Shown here piece after piece: positions 8,517 through 17,879 of a stretch of 64,000 bases of DNA. The DNA comes from Fibrella forsythiae. Lineage in GTDB: Bacteria > Bacteroidota > Bacteroidia > Cytophagales > Spirosomataceae. A program made the translations under genes and the position numbers. The stretch covers positions 434,001 to 498,000 of the forward strand of contig NZ_JAFMYW010000005.1 in assembly GCF_017353175.1 (NCBI RefSeq), given 5' to 3'. Under the pieces are notes generated by a model, which did not search any database, was not told where the DNA came from, and saw only the letters and a list, made by a program, of their open reading frames with translations. Every line of letters starts with the position of its first letter. Position 1 is the first letter of the stretch.

Positions 8517-10398
8517 CGATCTTTTTCCGCAACCCGGCGGCACGCCCGACCCGTACTGGCAGCGGGCCTTTGATGACGCCTTCGACACACCGCCACCCCG
8601 TGTTTGGGAAGGTGTTGAACGCCAGCTGGACCTTGATGAGTCTGATGGCATTCTGCCCCTTTGGCAACACCGCGAAGGGCGGCAGTCGATGCTGTTTGGC
8701 CGTTGGGCGGCCGGTATTGCTGCCTCGCTGCTGCTAACGGCCCTGGGCTGGTGGGCATGGCACCGTGAAGACGCTATACGCCCCGACGCCCGTCTGGCCG
8801 TTACGACTGCACCCGTACACAGCGCGACAGCTGAGTCAGGTACGTTGCTGGCTCCGGTTGGTCCTGTTGTGGCCAGCGCTGAAGCGACGCAAACCCGGCC
8901 GCTCCATTTACCGCAACTGGCATCAACCCATAATATCGCCCGTCGTCAGGTACGTTCCGGCGAGGCCCAAGCCGCTGGCCACGAGGCCGCAATTGGTGCG
9001 TCCACACCGGGTGCCTCCACACCGGGTGCCTCCACACCGGGTGCCTCCACACCGGGTGCCTCCACACCGGGTGCCTCCACACCGGGTGCCTCCACACCGG
9101 GTGCGTTACCAGCTACGGGTGATCGACTGGCTGTTGCTGAGAAAGCAGGGAACCAGGCACGCACGGGTTCAGTGAACGAACTGCCAGACCGGCAATCGGG
9201 CGAGAACAACGATACGCCACACACAATCGTGTTTACTGAGACAACGACCACTATCCAGGTGCAGCAAGCAGCCCCTCAGCCAGCAACGCTGGTAGGGGTT
9301 CAACCGTCAGGTTCGCACAGTTCATTCAGGATGCAATCATTCAGCACACAATCGATCACGGTTCAGTCGGGATTTGGACAGGGGCTCTCCGACAATATGC
9401 GTCTTAGAGGAGTGGCCCTGGTACCACCGGCATCAGAGCAGCCGATGGCACCAGCAATGGATGCTTCGGCAGATCGGTTAACGCTGGCTGTCAACCCGCT
9501 GGCACCAAAACAACTGGTAATTCGCCCGCTGGGTAATGACCGGATCGTCTGGTATCGTAGTAACGAGGCTACCGCCGAGCCAACGGCGGCAACGTCGAAA
9601 AAACGACGTGAACGCCCCTGGGTATCGGCGGGAATGGCGGCTTCGTCGTTCAACCCGGCGGTAGCGGTTCGGTCGGCCTTTAGCCCGGCGGTAAACGCGT
9701 CGCAGAACTATCTGAATGACTTGGGAACGTCGGCGCCCATGCTTCAGAGTCAGTTGGGGCGGGCGGTTGCTTTCCAGGCAGGGCTGGGTATTCCACTGGG
9801 TGAACACTGGTCGGTGGAGACGGGGCTGGGCTATTTGAACGGCCAAAACCAGGTGCAAAGCCCTGGCCGTATTTCCTCGCTGACATCGTCTGCCAAATCG
9901 GCTGCTACCAATAATCTGTATGTAGATCTAGTTGGTCGTCTGGCTTCTCAACCTGCCTATGCCACGGCGGCACCCATCACGTCGGGTGTAGCTTACGATT
10001 ATAACTTAGCCAACCAGGCAAGTTCCTATGCGTCCAGTGCGCAGCAGTCGGTTGGCAATAGTTATCAGTTTGTTCAGGTGCCGGTGCAGGTGGGGTACGA
10101 ACTCCGCCCGCGTCGAAAGTTCGGACTGGCCCTGCTAACGGGTATGGTGTCGAACTGGTTTGTGCGGAATACGGTGGCCGAAGCGGTTACGATTAAAGCG
10201 GGCGACGGTGTGTACCGGCCCGTTACGCTGGCCGGTACGGCGGGAATGCGTCTGCGTTATCGCCCCGATCATCACTGGTCGGCATCGGTAGCAGGTACGT
10301 TCCAGCAGAGTCTACAGTCGCTCACGCATACGGATGTGAGTCTGCAGGCCAACATTCAGCAAGTAGGGTTGAGTTTTAGCGTAGATCGTCATTTCTAA
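8503..10398 (+). CDS. Anti-sigma-like membrane protein with barrel-like C-terminal domain
   Basis: The 631-residue protein has an N-terminal cytoplasmic part of about 67 residues, one transmembrane helix (about 68-88) and a long low-complexity Ala/Thr/Pro/Ser region. Within that, seven exact STPGA repeats are encoded by a 15-bp tandem repeat. A C-terminal domain from about residue 370 has strands of the outer-membrane-barrel type (SAGMAASSFNP, WSVETGLGYLNG, final VGLSFSVDRHF). The gene overlaps the ECF sigma gene by 14 bp. An anti-sigma role for the N-terminal part is inferred from position and topology; this layout could link the inner membrane, periplasm and outer membrane. Confidence 0.7.
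   Translation: MNRSDDLFPQPGGTPDPYWQRAFDDAFDTPPPRVWEGVERQLDLDESDGILPLWQHREGRQSMLFGRWAAGIAASLLLTALGWWAWHREDAIRPDARLAVTTAPVHSATAESGTLLAPVGPVVASAEATQTRPLHLPQLASTHNIARRQVRSGEAQAAGHEAAIGASTPGASTPGASTPGASTPGASTPGASTPGASTPGALPATGDRLAVAEKAGNQARTGSVNELPDRQSGENNDTPHTIVFTETTTTIQVQQAAPQPATLVGVQPSGSHSSFRMQSFSTQSITVQSGFGQGLSDNMRLRGVALVPPASEQPMAPAMDASADRLTLAVNPLAPKQLVIRPLGNDRIVWYRSNEATAEPTAATSKKRRERPWVSAGMAASSFNPAVAVRSAFSPAVNASQNYLNDLGTSAPMLQSQLGRAVAFQAGLGIPLGEHWSVETGLGYLNGQNQVQSPGRISSLTSSAKSAATNNLYVDLVGRLASQPAYATAAPITSGVAYDYNLANQASSYASSAQQSVGNSYQFVQVPVQVGYELRPRRKFGLALLTGMVSNWFVRNTVAEAVTIKAGDGVYRPVTLAGTAGMRLRYRPDHHWSASVAGTFQQSLQSLTHTDVSLQANIQQVGLSFSVDRHF
9001..9105 (+). repeat. Seven tandem 15-bp repeats inside the coding region
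   Basis: The unit TCCACACCGGGTGCC occurs seven times head to tail; only the last base of the final copy differs. It encodes STPGA seven times. Because the unit length is a multiple of three, gain or loss of copies keeps the frame and changes only linker length. Confidence 0.97.
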
Positions 10399-10406
10399 GG
10401 AAGCGT

Positions 10407-10889
10407 ATGAACACCAGTTTTCGTTTTTGGCGCGCCTGTTTTGCCCTGTTGCTGTTGGGAGTAACGGGTTGCTCACCGAAAGAAACAGCTACTCCGGTTC
10501 CGGCAGGCAGCGCTGATGCCATTTCGGGCGACTGGGTATTGGTTGAACCTGCTTCGGCCTATACCATTACGTTGCGTATCACCGGCGCCGGTCCTTCATT
10601 CATTGAGCATTATGCCGTTGAACTGGCAGGAAAAGCACCCGTGAATAACTACTTCGGTAAGGCCGCGTTTAGCCAGCGTCCATCCATCGAATCGGGGCCA
10701 ACCGGAACTGGATCGGTGAGCGGCCTGGGCTCAACGCAGATGGCTGGCCCGCCTGCGGCGATGCAATTCGAGGCCGATTACCTGGCTCATCTGGGTGCCG
10801 TCAATAAAGCCGAGGTAGTGGGCACCAGTCGGTTAGAGCTTAGCTACGGCGGCACTGCACCGGGTAAGCTGGTGTATAAACGGCAATAA
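10407..10889 (+). CDS. Small lipoprotein of unknown function
   Basis: The 160-residue product has a lipoprotein signal peptide with a lipobox ending in GVTGC (Cys at about 22). The opening of the mature part, ISGDWVLVEPASAYTITLRITG, resembles META/HslJ-like small beta domains, but I could not confirm the family. It starts 8 bp after the sigma/anti-sigma pair and is very likely in the same operon, with a terminator following. Confidence 0.65.
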   Translation: MNTSFRFWRACFALLLLGVTGCSPKETATPVPAGSADAISGDWVLVEPASAYTITLRITGAGPSFIEHYAVELAGKAPVNNYFGKAAFSQRPSIESGPTGTGSVSGLGSTQMAGPPAAMQFEADYLAHLGAVNKAEVVGTSRLELSYGGTAPGKLVYKRQ

Positions 10890-10930
10890 CATTTCAGAGA
10901 AAGCTTTTCAGATATTTTGTGTAGGACTCG

Positions 10931-10966
10931 ATCGCCCGGTGGTATTGCTGCCGGGCGATTTTTTTA
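10931..10966 (+). terminator. Intrinsic terminator
   Basis: The stem ATCGCCCGG / CCGGGCGAT (10,931-10,939 and 10,951-10,959) with an 11-nt loop is followed by a run of seven T. It closes the sigma factor, membrane protein and lipoprotein operon. Confidence 0.9.
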
Positions 10967-11030
10967 CGCCCTTACAACGGTAAATCAGCAAGTTGGGTCA
11001 TGCAATTAACATTCCTTAATAGATCGACTT

Positions 11031-12338
11031 ATGAAACGATTACTCTACCTCCTGTTGCTCGGACCACTTGTCTGGATTGACACTGCCTGTACCGATACAT
11101 GCACCGAAACACGGGTGTTCCGGCAATACACGCCCGTATCGCTCACGACCAATCAGGTACGTATGGGCCTGAACGTAGCGAATGCCCGTGGACTGGTTAA
11201 CCCCGGTAAAATTTACACCAAAGACGGCTACCTGTTTATCAACGAGCTGAAAATGGGGATACACGTCATCGACAACCGCGACCCGGCCAACCCCAAGCCC
11301 GTGGCGTTCATCAATATTCCGGGCAATGGCGATATGGCCGTTCGGGGCAACTTCCTGTATGCCGACAGCTATATGGATCTGGTTACGCTCGACATCAGTA
11401 ATCTGGCGGACATTCATGAAGTAGCCCGGTCACAAAATGTGTTTACACAGGGACAGTTCGATGGGGGATGGTGGTATTATTCACAGACAAGTACTAACGA
11501 TTTGATTCAGGATCAGCGCGTTGATTACATCAAGCAGACGGTGCAGACCAATTGCGAAGCAACGCCGGCTACACCAGTTAGCTGGTGGGGTGGCGTGCAG
11601 TTTGCCAATGCTGCGTTCGACTCTAAAACATCGCCGGGTGGCACTACCAACGGCACCGGCGGATCGATGGCCCGGTTTACGCTGTACGATAAATACCTGT
11701 ATGCGGTTTCTATGTCGGAGATGAAGCTGTTCAACGTGCAACAACCGTCGAAACCAGCTTTCAGCAGCACGGTCAACATGGGATGGGGGATCGAAACCAT
11801 TTTCCCTTACAAAGACAAGCTCTTTATCGGTTCACAAACGGGTATGCTGATCTATGATAACGTTGATCCGGCCAACCCCAAGCGGCTATCGGTTTTCCAG
11901 CACGCTCGTGTCTGTGATCCGGTTGTTGTGAACGACAATACGGCCTATGTAACGCTGCGCTCGGGTAATGCCTGCGGCGGTTTCACGAATCAGCTGGACG
12001 TGATCGATATCACGAACCTGACCAACCCAACGCTGTTGAAAAGCTACCCGATGCGTAACCCCTACGGCCTGGGCGTCGATTTTCCGAATCTGTTCATCTG
12101 CGAAGGAGCATACGGCCTGAAGTCGTTCAACGTGAGCGATCCGATGCAGGTCGATAAGAATCTACAGCAATACCTAGACGATTTGCAGGCCTATGACGTG
12201 ATTCCGATGGGTGGTGTCTCGGGGCAAAAACTCTTGCTGATGATCGGGAAAGATGGATTTTACCAGTTCGATTACAGCAACCCGAGCCGGTTGCGTTTGT
12301 TGAGCAAGATTCCCGTTAGCCGCCCGGATCTGACGTAG
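11031..12338 (+). CDS. LVIVD-repeat beta-propeller lipoprotein
   Basis: The 435-residue protein begins with a lipoprotein-type signal peptide (MKRLLYLLLLGPLVWIDTAC, Cys at 20). Repeated units of the LVIVD type follow: GIHVIDNRDPANPKPVAFINIPG, LVTLDISN, LFNVQQPSKPAFSSTV, LIYDNVDPANPKRLSVF, LDVIDITNLTNPTLLKSYP and KSFNVSDP. Each pairs a display-like strand with a D-x-x-N-P turn, as in propeller proteins of this family. It is probably surface-exposed or periplasmic; the ligand is unknown. It precedes a likely barrel protein gene separated by a hairpin. Confidence 0.85.
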   Translation: MKRLLYLLLLGPLVWIDTACTDTCTETRVFRQYTPVSLTTNQVRMGLNVANARGLVNPGKIYTKDGYLFINELKMGIHVIDNRDPANPKPVAFINIPGNGDMAVRGNFLYADSYMDLVTLDISNLADIHEVARSQNVFTQGQFDGGWWYYSQTSTNDLIQDQRVDYIKQTVQTNCEATPATPVSWWGGVQFANAAFDSKTSPGGTTNGTGGSMARFTLYDKYLYAVSMSEMKLFNVQQPSKPAFSSTVNMGWGIETIFPYKDKLFIGSQTGMLIYDNVDPANPKRLSVFQHARVCDPVVVNDNTAYVTLRSGNACGGFTNQLDVIDITNLTNPTLLKSYPMRNPYGLGVDFPNLFICEGAYGLKSFNVSDPMQVDKNLQQYLDDLQAYDVIPMGGVSGQKLLLMIGKDGFYQFDYSNPSRLRLLSKIPVSRPDLT

Positions 12339-12343
12339 GTACG

Positions 12344-12400
12344 TTGGGGGTTACTCCGTTGTTACTCGCCACAGGGAAGCGACAATGGAGTAACTCCCAA
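12344..12400. repeat. Intergenic inverted repeat
   Basis: Arms 12,344-12,362 and 12,382-12,400 (19 bp) pair with two mismatches around a 19-nt loop. It lies between two same-strand genes. Confidence 0.75.
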
Positions 12401-12419
12401 CCCAAAAACCCCCTTCTTT

Positions 12420-13034
12420 ATGAAACCACACTATATACTCTGCTGGCTATTACTGCTGAGCAGCCTTGCTAAAGCGCAGTTGCCTGCTGCCGAGTCGCCA
12501 TTAACGGAACGTACCTATCCCTTCGTCAACTATACCGAGTTAGGCGGTTTATTTGGGCGGGTGGTGTACCCAACCTTTGCCGGATCGCCGAATGAAGTTG
12601 TCGAGAATAAACTGAGCCTGACGCTGCAAACGTTCAATGGCGTTCAGGTACGTCCCCGGCTGGCGGTTGGTGGTGTAGTAGGTATCGACTGGTACGCTGG
12701 TGCGCTGTTGATGCCGGTAGGAGCGGGGGTACGCTACGATCTGGCCCGGCCTAACCAGAAAAACGTGAATGTCTTTGCCTCGGCCGATGTCGGCTACGGT
12801 CTCACCTGGCTCAATAAATCATCAACGGGTAACGATCTGACTCGTGGTGGCTTGATGCTCAATCCCGGAATTGGCCTTCGTTTTGGTAAACCGAACAAAG
12901 GCGCTTTCGTTATGTCGGTCAGTTACAAGCGTCAGAACGCCGAAGCGGCAAAACCCCTGCAAGGGAATGATATCCGCCGCGACGAAAGCCGGGTGTATAA
13001 CCGGCTGGCGGTGCGGTTGGGAATGAGCTTTTAA
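12420..13034 (+). CDS. Exported beta-barrel-like protein
   Basis: The 204-residue protein has a signal peptide (about 1-19, ending LAKA) and mostly beta-strand sequence with alternating aromatic/hydrophobic residues (LSLTLQTFNGVQV, VGAGVRYDLARP, VFASADVGYGLTWL, GIGLRFGKP, FVMSVSYKRQ). It ends in Phe (VRLGMSF), a common signature of outer-membrane barrels. I expect a small outer-membrane protein. It lies downstream of the LVIVD lipoprotein and may work with it, which is inference from position only. Confidence 0.68.
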   Translation: MKPHYILCWLLLLSSLAKAQLPAAESPLTERTYPFVNYTELGGLFGRVVYPTFAGSPNEVVENKLSLTLQTFNGVQVRPRLAVGGVVGIDWYAGALLMPVGAGVRYDLARPNQKNVNVFASADVGYGLTWLNKSSTGNDLTRGGLMLNPGIGLRFGKPNKGAFVMSVSYKRQNAEAAKPLQGNDIRRDESRVYNRLAVRLGMSF

Positions 13035-13037
13035 GGT

Positions 13038-13141
13038 GGAGTAAAGGAGGAAGGGGAGAAAGGAGGAAAGGATTGCTTTCGCACCAGCAGTTACGCTTGC
13101 GAAGCTTCCTTTCCTCCTTTCTCCCCTTCCTCCTTTACTCC
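13038..13141. repeat. Perfect 35-bp purine/pyrimidine hairpin between convergent genes
   Basis: The left arm (13,038-13,072) is almost purely G/A and the right arm (13,107-13,141) is its exact reverse complement, 35 of 35 bp, with a 34-nt loop. It lies between the barrel-like gene (+) and typA (-), where it can terminate both. Confidence 0.9.
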
Positions 13142-13150
13142 CTTATTCGT

Positions 13151-14965
13151 TTATGCCATCGCGAACTTGTTGGCGTTCCGTTTCCGCTCGTTCTCGTCGA
13201 GGTAGATCTTACGGATACGCATCGACTTCGGCGTTACTTCCAGATACTCATCTTTCTGGATGTACTCCATCGACTCTTCCAGCGAGAACGTGATCTTCGG
13301 AACAATCCGCACGTTGTTGTCTGAACCAGAAGCCCGCATGTTGGTCAACTGCTTGGCCGTCTGTACGTTCACCACGATGTCGTTCTGACGGTTGTGCTCG
13401 CCGATTACCTGCCCAGCGTAGATTTCCTCACCCGGATCAACGAAGAATACGCCGCGATCCTGTAGTTTGTCAATCGAGTAGGCCGTGGCTGAACCGCTGG
13501 TCATTGAGATCAATGAACCGTTGATCCGCTCCTGAATGGCGCCTTTAAACGGTTGGTACTCTTTGAAGCGGTGCGACATAACGGCTTCACCGAAGGTAGC
13601 CGTCAGTACGTTCGAACGAAGACCGATCAGACCACGTGATGGAATGTCGAACTCAAGGTGCTGCAGGTCGCCTTTCGGTTCCATGATCAGCAGTTCGCCT
13701 TTCCGTTGCGTAGCCAGTTCGATTACTTTACCGGCCGTCTCTTCAGGTACGTCGACAACGAGGGTTTCGATCGGCTCCAGTTTCTGGCCGTTCTCATCTT
13801 CTTTATACAACACCTGAGGCTGACCAACCTGTAGCTCATACCCTTCACGACGCATGGTTTCGATCAGGACCGAAAGGTGAAGAATACCACGACCATACAC
13901 CAGGAAGCGGTCTTCGCTGTCGGTGGCTTCTACACGCAGGGCAAGGTTTTTCTCGATCTCTTTGTACAGACGCTCGCGCAGATGGCGTGAGGTCACGAAC
14001 TTACCCTCTTTACCGAAGAACGGTGAGTTGTTGATCGTGAACAGCATATTCATCGTTGGCTCATCAACCGAGATACGCTCCAGTGCCTCCGGGTTTTCGA
14101 TATCCGAGATGGTATCACCAATTTCGAAATCTTCCAGGCCCGTGATAGCGCAAATGTCGCCGCACTGTACTTCGGCTACTTTCTGTTTGCCAAGACCTTC
14201 GAACGTTTGCAGTTCTTTGATCTTCACCCGCTTCACAGTACCGTCTGATTTCACCAGCGCCATGTTGGCACCTTCTTTCAGTACACCACGATGTACCCGG
14301 CCAATGGCGATCCGGCCAACGAAAGCCGAATAATCGAGCGACGTGATCTGCATTTGCGGTGCTCCTTCGTTAACGGGTACCGGCGGAATCGTGGCAATGA
14401 TGGTATCGAGCAGGTACGTGATATTGTCGGTTGGTGTTTTCCAGTCCGGACCCATCCAACCCTGTTTCGACGAACCGTATACGGTTGGGAAATCAAGCTG
14501 ATCTTCGGTAGCACCGAGGTTAAACATCAAATCGAACACCTGTTCGTGTACTTCGTCGGGGCGGCAGTTTTCTTTGTCTACCTTGTTAACGATCACGATC
14601 GGCTTCAGGCCCAGCTGAAGGGCTTTGCCAAGTACAAAACGCGTTTGGGGCATGGCACCTTCAAAAGCATCGACGAGCAGGCAAACGCCGTCGGCCATTT
14701 TCAGTACACGCTCTACTTCACCGCCGAAGTCACTGTGGCCCGGGGTATCAATGATATTGATTTTAACGTCTTTGTAGCGAACCGATACGTTTTTCGAAAC
14801 AATGGTAATGCCACGCTCACGTTCCAGGTCGTTGCTGTCTAGAATCAGGTCCTGGAATTCCTGGTTCTCGCGGAAGAGTTTCGACGCATGAATAATCTTG
14901 TCGACCAGTGTAGTTTTGCCGTGGTCAACGTGGGCGATAATCGCAATATTGCGGATGGATTGCAT
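13151..14965 (-). CDS. typA: Ribosome-associated GTPase TypA/BipA
   Basis: The 604-residue translational GTPase has the usual length. G1 is AHVDHGKTT (about 10-18), switch/G2 ERGITI, G3 DTPGHSDF (about 73-80) and G4 NKVDK (about 127-131), followed by domain II, an EF-G-like domain and the BipA-specific C-terminal domain ([30 protein letters not shown] region). TypA binds the ribosome and is needed for growth at low temperature and stress in other bacteria. Upstream lies a 330-bp intergenic region that should hold its promoter. Confidence 0.96.
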   Translation of the reverse strand: MQSIRNIAIIAHVDHGKTTLVDKIIHASKLFRENQEFQDLILDSNDLERERGITIVSKNVSVRYKDVKINIIDTPGHSDFGGEVERVLKMADGVCLLVDAFEGAMPQTRFVLGKALQLGLKPIVIVNKVDKENCRPDEVHEQVFDLMFNLGATEDQLDFPTVYGSSKQGWMGPDWKTPTDNITYLLDTIIATIPPVPVNEGAPQMQITSLDYSAFVGRIAIGRVHRGVLKEGANMALVKSDGTVKRVKIKELQTFEGLGKQKVAEVQCGDICAITGLEDFEIGDTISDIENPEALERISVDEPTMNMLFTINNSPFFGKEGKFVTSRHLRERLYKEIEKNLALRVEATDSEDRFLVYGRGILHLSVLIETMRREGYELQVGQPQVLYKEDENGQKLEPIETLVVDVPEETAGKVIELATQRKGELLIMEPKGDLQHLEFDIPSRGLIGLRSNVLTATFGEAVMSHRFKEYQPFKGAIQERINGSLISMTSGSATAYSIDKLQDRGVFFVDPGEEIYAGQVIGEHNRQNDIVVNVQTAKQLTNMRASGSDNNVRIVPKITFSLEESMEYIQKDEYLEVTPKSMRIRKIYLDENERKRNANKFAMA

Positions 14966-15293
14966 ACAATGTTTGAAAAGTGTTTCCCTCGACAGGATTC
15001 ACAGGATGAACAGGATTTTTGATTCTATTGGTTTCTAAGCCAACATCTTGTTAATCCGAACGCCGGACTACTGTGTATCCTGTCGAAAATGACACAGGCA
15101 ATTTTCCCGCAAAGGTACGAAAATTTATGCTGTAAAACAGATATTTACAACATATTAATGCGCATGCGGGCAATCAGAGGCCTCGACTCCTTTTATTGTA
15201 CAATTCCGCTAGTTAACTAGAGTATATCTGTAAAAACGTCCTGAGCGCAGCAACCCGAGTCAATGCGTTCGATTTCAGACCAGATTACAGCGG
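14966..15293. other. Intergenic region with CAGGAT triplet repeat
   Basis: This 328-bp stretch between typA and the TonB receptor gene holds CAGGAT three times at 9-bp spacing (14,993, 15,002, 15,011). CGACAGGAT (14,990-14,998) is mirrored by ATCCTGTCG (15,077-15,085). The rest is AT-rich. I see no gene in it. Confidence 0.7.
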
Positions 15294-17792
15294 CTATAAA
15301 AAATTCAGATAGACCTCAACTCCCATATAGCGTGGCCGGCTCCAGGCAATCTGATTGCCCCAGTCATACTCCCAGCCGTGCTGAATAAACAGCGTGTTGG
15401 TTAGGTTTTTGCCCCACAGCGCCACACTCCACTTTCCGTTGCGAGGCGCCAGCGACAGCCGCCCGTTCACGATGGTAGCTGCCTGCCGGGCAACAAGTGC
15501 TGAGTTTGAAATATCATTGAACGCCTTACCGGTGTGGTTGATGTTCATGCCTACAAAGACACGGAACTGATCGGTAATCGGAATGGTGTATTCAGGGGCT
15601 ACCGACACCGTGATGTTGGGTGCTTTAAGTAACTGATTGCCAGCGTAATTGACGGGACTGCCCAGTTCGTCGGTGCCAAACGGAAAGTCGATATAGCGCA
15701 GGTGGAGGTAACCCGTCGCCACATCAACCCGGAAGTTCTTCAGGATACCCGAAAATTCAGTTTCAATGCCCCATCCCTGCGTTTTGGCGGCGTTGGCAAC
15801 CCGTACCCGCGTGCCCTGATCGAGCAACTCCTGCTTGTTGATGTAGTCGGTATAAAACAGCGCCGTGTTGAACCGGGTGCGTTCGCTGGGTTTGAGTTTA
15901 AAGCCAAGCTCGTAGTTATTGACAAATTCGGGTTTGAACACCAGCCCGGTACCGTCGGGGTCGGTTGTTACAGACGTATTGAAGCCCGCTCCCTTGAACC
16001 CCCGAACGTATTTGGCGTAGCCCATCATGAATGGCGTAAACCGATAGTCGAGACCCAAGTCGTAGGTGAGTACGTTGTTATCGGCGTTACGTTCAACGGG
16101 CGTCGATTTTTCACCGACGTTCACGGCATAAATATCGATCAGGCCCAGCGGTTGTCCGTTTACGAATTGGTTGCTAATCTGCTGCCAGTACGATAGGCGG
16201 CGTTGCTCAGTTGTGAAGCGCAGGCCCGCAGTGAGCCGAAGCCGTTTGGTTAGTTCATAACTCCCTGATACAAAGGCCGCCATACTACGCGACTGGATAG
16301 TGCTGTTGGTGGTGTAGCCTTCGCTGGTAAACAGCTCACCATTAGGAACGTGTTTCTCCAGAATGGCTTCGCCTACGGGCAGGAAATCTTTTTGAAGCGA
16401 GAAGGTGTCTATGGCGCCAACCTGCTCATTGAGGAAATACAGTCCGCCGATGTATGAGAACTTCTCATCGCGTGGTGAGTGGATGCGGAGCTCCTGACTG
16501 ATGTTCTGTAGTTGCTGGGTACGTCCCCAGAGCGACACGTTGGCCGACGACACATCGTTATCGCCAAAATAGGTGTCGACCGAGTTGTTGAAAGCAGTGA
16601 TCGATGTGAGCGTGTTTCGGCCTAGTTTGAATTCGCCTTTGGCCACGGTGCCGTATTGCTGACGGGTAAAGGTGTTGGGTACGTTCTGGCTGGTATTCAG
16701 ACCCTTATCAGCGGCTACGCCAACGGGGTCATTGTCGGGTTTGCTGCTGTAGACGAATGTGTTTTCGGAGTCGCCGTCTTTCCCGTAGTAGCCTCGCAGG
16801 GTAATGGTTGTTTTGGGGGTTGGCGTGTATAGTGCTGATCCCCGGAATCCGTAAAAATCGGTTTTGTTGACCGCCTCAATTGTCGGGATCTTGTCATTGA
16901 TGTAACCGTCGCGGCGAGTATAGGCACCAGTTAGCCGAACGGCCAGCTTATTCCGGATCAGTTCGCGGTTGACCTTGGCCCGAGCCTGAAAGAAATTGTA
17001 GTTGCCATAGTTAAGCTCGATCTGGCCATTGTTGGCAAATTCCGGCTTCTCTGAAATGACATGCACTACACCACCAACCGTATTTTTTCCGAACAATGTA
17101 CCCTGCGGCCCCCGTAATACCTCAACGCGTTCAATATCCATGAGTGTTGAGTTGAAGGCGAAGCTCCGCGAGAAGTAGGCATCGTCGATGTACAGCGCTA
17201 CCGTTGATTCGAAGCCCACGTTATCGAACACGGTAGACAATCCGCGGATTGAAAAGGAGGCCTGTGAGCTGAGCCATGAATCGGTAATCAGGTTGGGTAC
17301 GTTGTTCAAGGCTTCGAGCGTGTTATAGGTGCTGCGCCGCTCAAGGTCGCGCTGCGAAATGACCGAGGCTGCCACCGGTACTTTCTGCAGGTACTCATCG
17401 ACCCGATTGGCGCTCACAATGGCGTCGCGCAGTTGCATGTCGTTGCTAACCAACCGAAAATCGATTGTCAGTGATCGATTGCCCTTCGGAAGCGCCGGTT
17501 GCACCATGTCCTGAAAGCCAATGAACCGACCAATCAGCTCAACCGGCCGGTTAATGGTGATCTGGTAACGCCCAAACTGGTCAGTGATCGTGCCGCGGGT
17601 TGAGCCCTTTATAATCACCGAGGCCCCAACCAGGGGCTCGCCGTTCGACGCTCTGAGAATACGTCCGGTAACAAGGGTTGTCTGTTGGGCGCAAACCGTT
17701 ACGCTAAGAAGAAAAAGGGATAGAAATCCTGTGTGGCGTAGACACAGGAAGATAGTACCAGCGATGGCTGGGTAGTGAGGCTGTTTTTTCAT
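15294..17792 (-). CDS. TonB-dependent outer-membrane receptor
   Basis: The 832-residue protein has a signal peptide (about 15-36), then a carboxypeptidase-D-like regulatory domain (TGRILRASNGEPLVGASVII, then GTITDQFGRYQI; about 40-125). A plug domain follows (RVDEYLQKVPVAASVISQ, then VEVLRGPQGTLFGKNTVGG; about 128-240) and a 22-strand barrel ending in VYLNFL. It should import a large nutrient such as an iron complex or glycan across the outer membrane using TonB/ExbBD energy. The FecA-like features (VEVLRGPQGTLFGKNT) suggest siderophore-type receptors, but there is no SusD partner or other substrate clue. Confidence 0.93.
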   Translation of the reverse strand: MKKQPHYPAIAGTIFLCLRHTGFLSLFLLSVTVCAQQTTLVTGRILRASNGEPLVGASVIIKGSTRGTITDQFGRYQITINRPVELIGRFIGFQDMVQPALPKGNRSLTIDFRLVSNDMQLRDAIVSANRVDEYLQKVPVAASVISQRDLERRSTYNTLEALNNVPNLITDSWLSSQASFSIRGLSTVFDNVGFESTVALYIDDAYFSRSFAFNSTLMDIERVEVLRGPQGTLFGKNTVGGVVHVISEKPEFANNGQIELNYGNYNFFQARAKVNRELIRNKLAVRLTGAYTRRDGYINDKIPTIEAVNKTDFYGFRGSALYTPTPKTTITLRGYYGKDGDSENTFVYSSKPDNDPVGVAADKGLNTSQNVPNTFTRQQYGTVAKGEFKLGRNTLTSITAFNNSVDTYFGDNDVSSANVSLWGRTQQLQNISQELRIHSPRDEKFSYIGGLYFLNEQVGAIDTFSLQKDFLPVGEAILEKHVPNGELFTSEGYTTNSTIQSRSMAAFVSGSYELTKRLRLTAGLRFTTEQRRLSYWQQISNQFVNGQPLGLIDIYAVNVGEKSTPVERNADNNVLTYDLGLDYRFTPFMMGYAKYVRGFKGAGFNTSVTTDPDGTGLVFKPEFVNNYELGFKLKPSERTRFNTALFYTDYINKQELLDQGTRVRVANAAKTQGWGIETEFSGILKNFRVDVATGYLHLRYIDFPFGTDELGSPVNYAGNQLLKAPNITVSVAPEYTIPITDQFRVFVGMNINHTGKAFNDISNSALVARQAATIVNGRLSLAPRNGKWSVALWGKNLTNTLFIQHGWEYDWGNQIAWSRPRYMGVEVYLNFL

Positions 17793-17879
17793 GGGTTGTG
17801 GGAGGGTGTGTTTGCAGACTACGCTGTCACTAAGTAGTCATTTGTCGCAGGAACAATAAATGGCAGCGTAGCATAGTGA

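Noticed and set aside
9001-9105. Tandem 15-bp repeats that could be taken for a CRISPR array
   Set aside because: There are no spacers; the units are head to tail and in frame within a coding region.
8765-9251. Long open frames on both strands across the repeat region of the anti-sigma-like gene
   Set aside because: They arise from the repeat and high G+C; the 631-residue frame has family-like domains and a coupled start.
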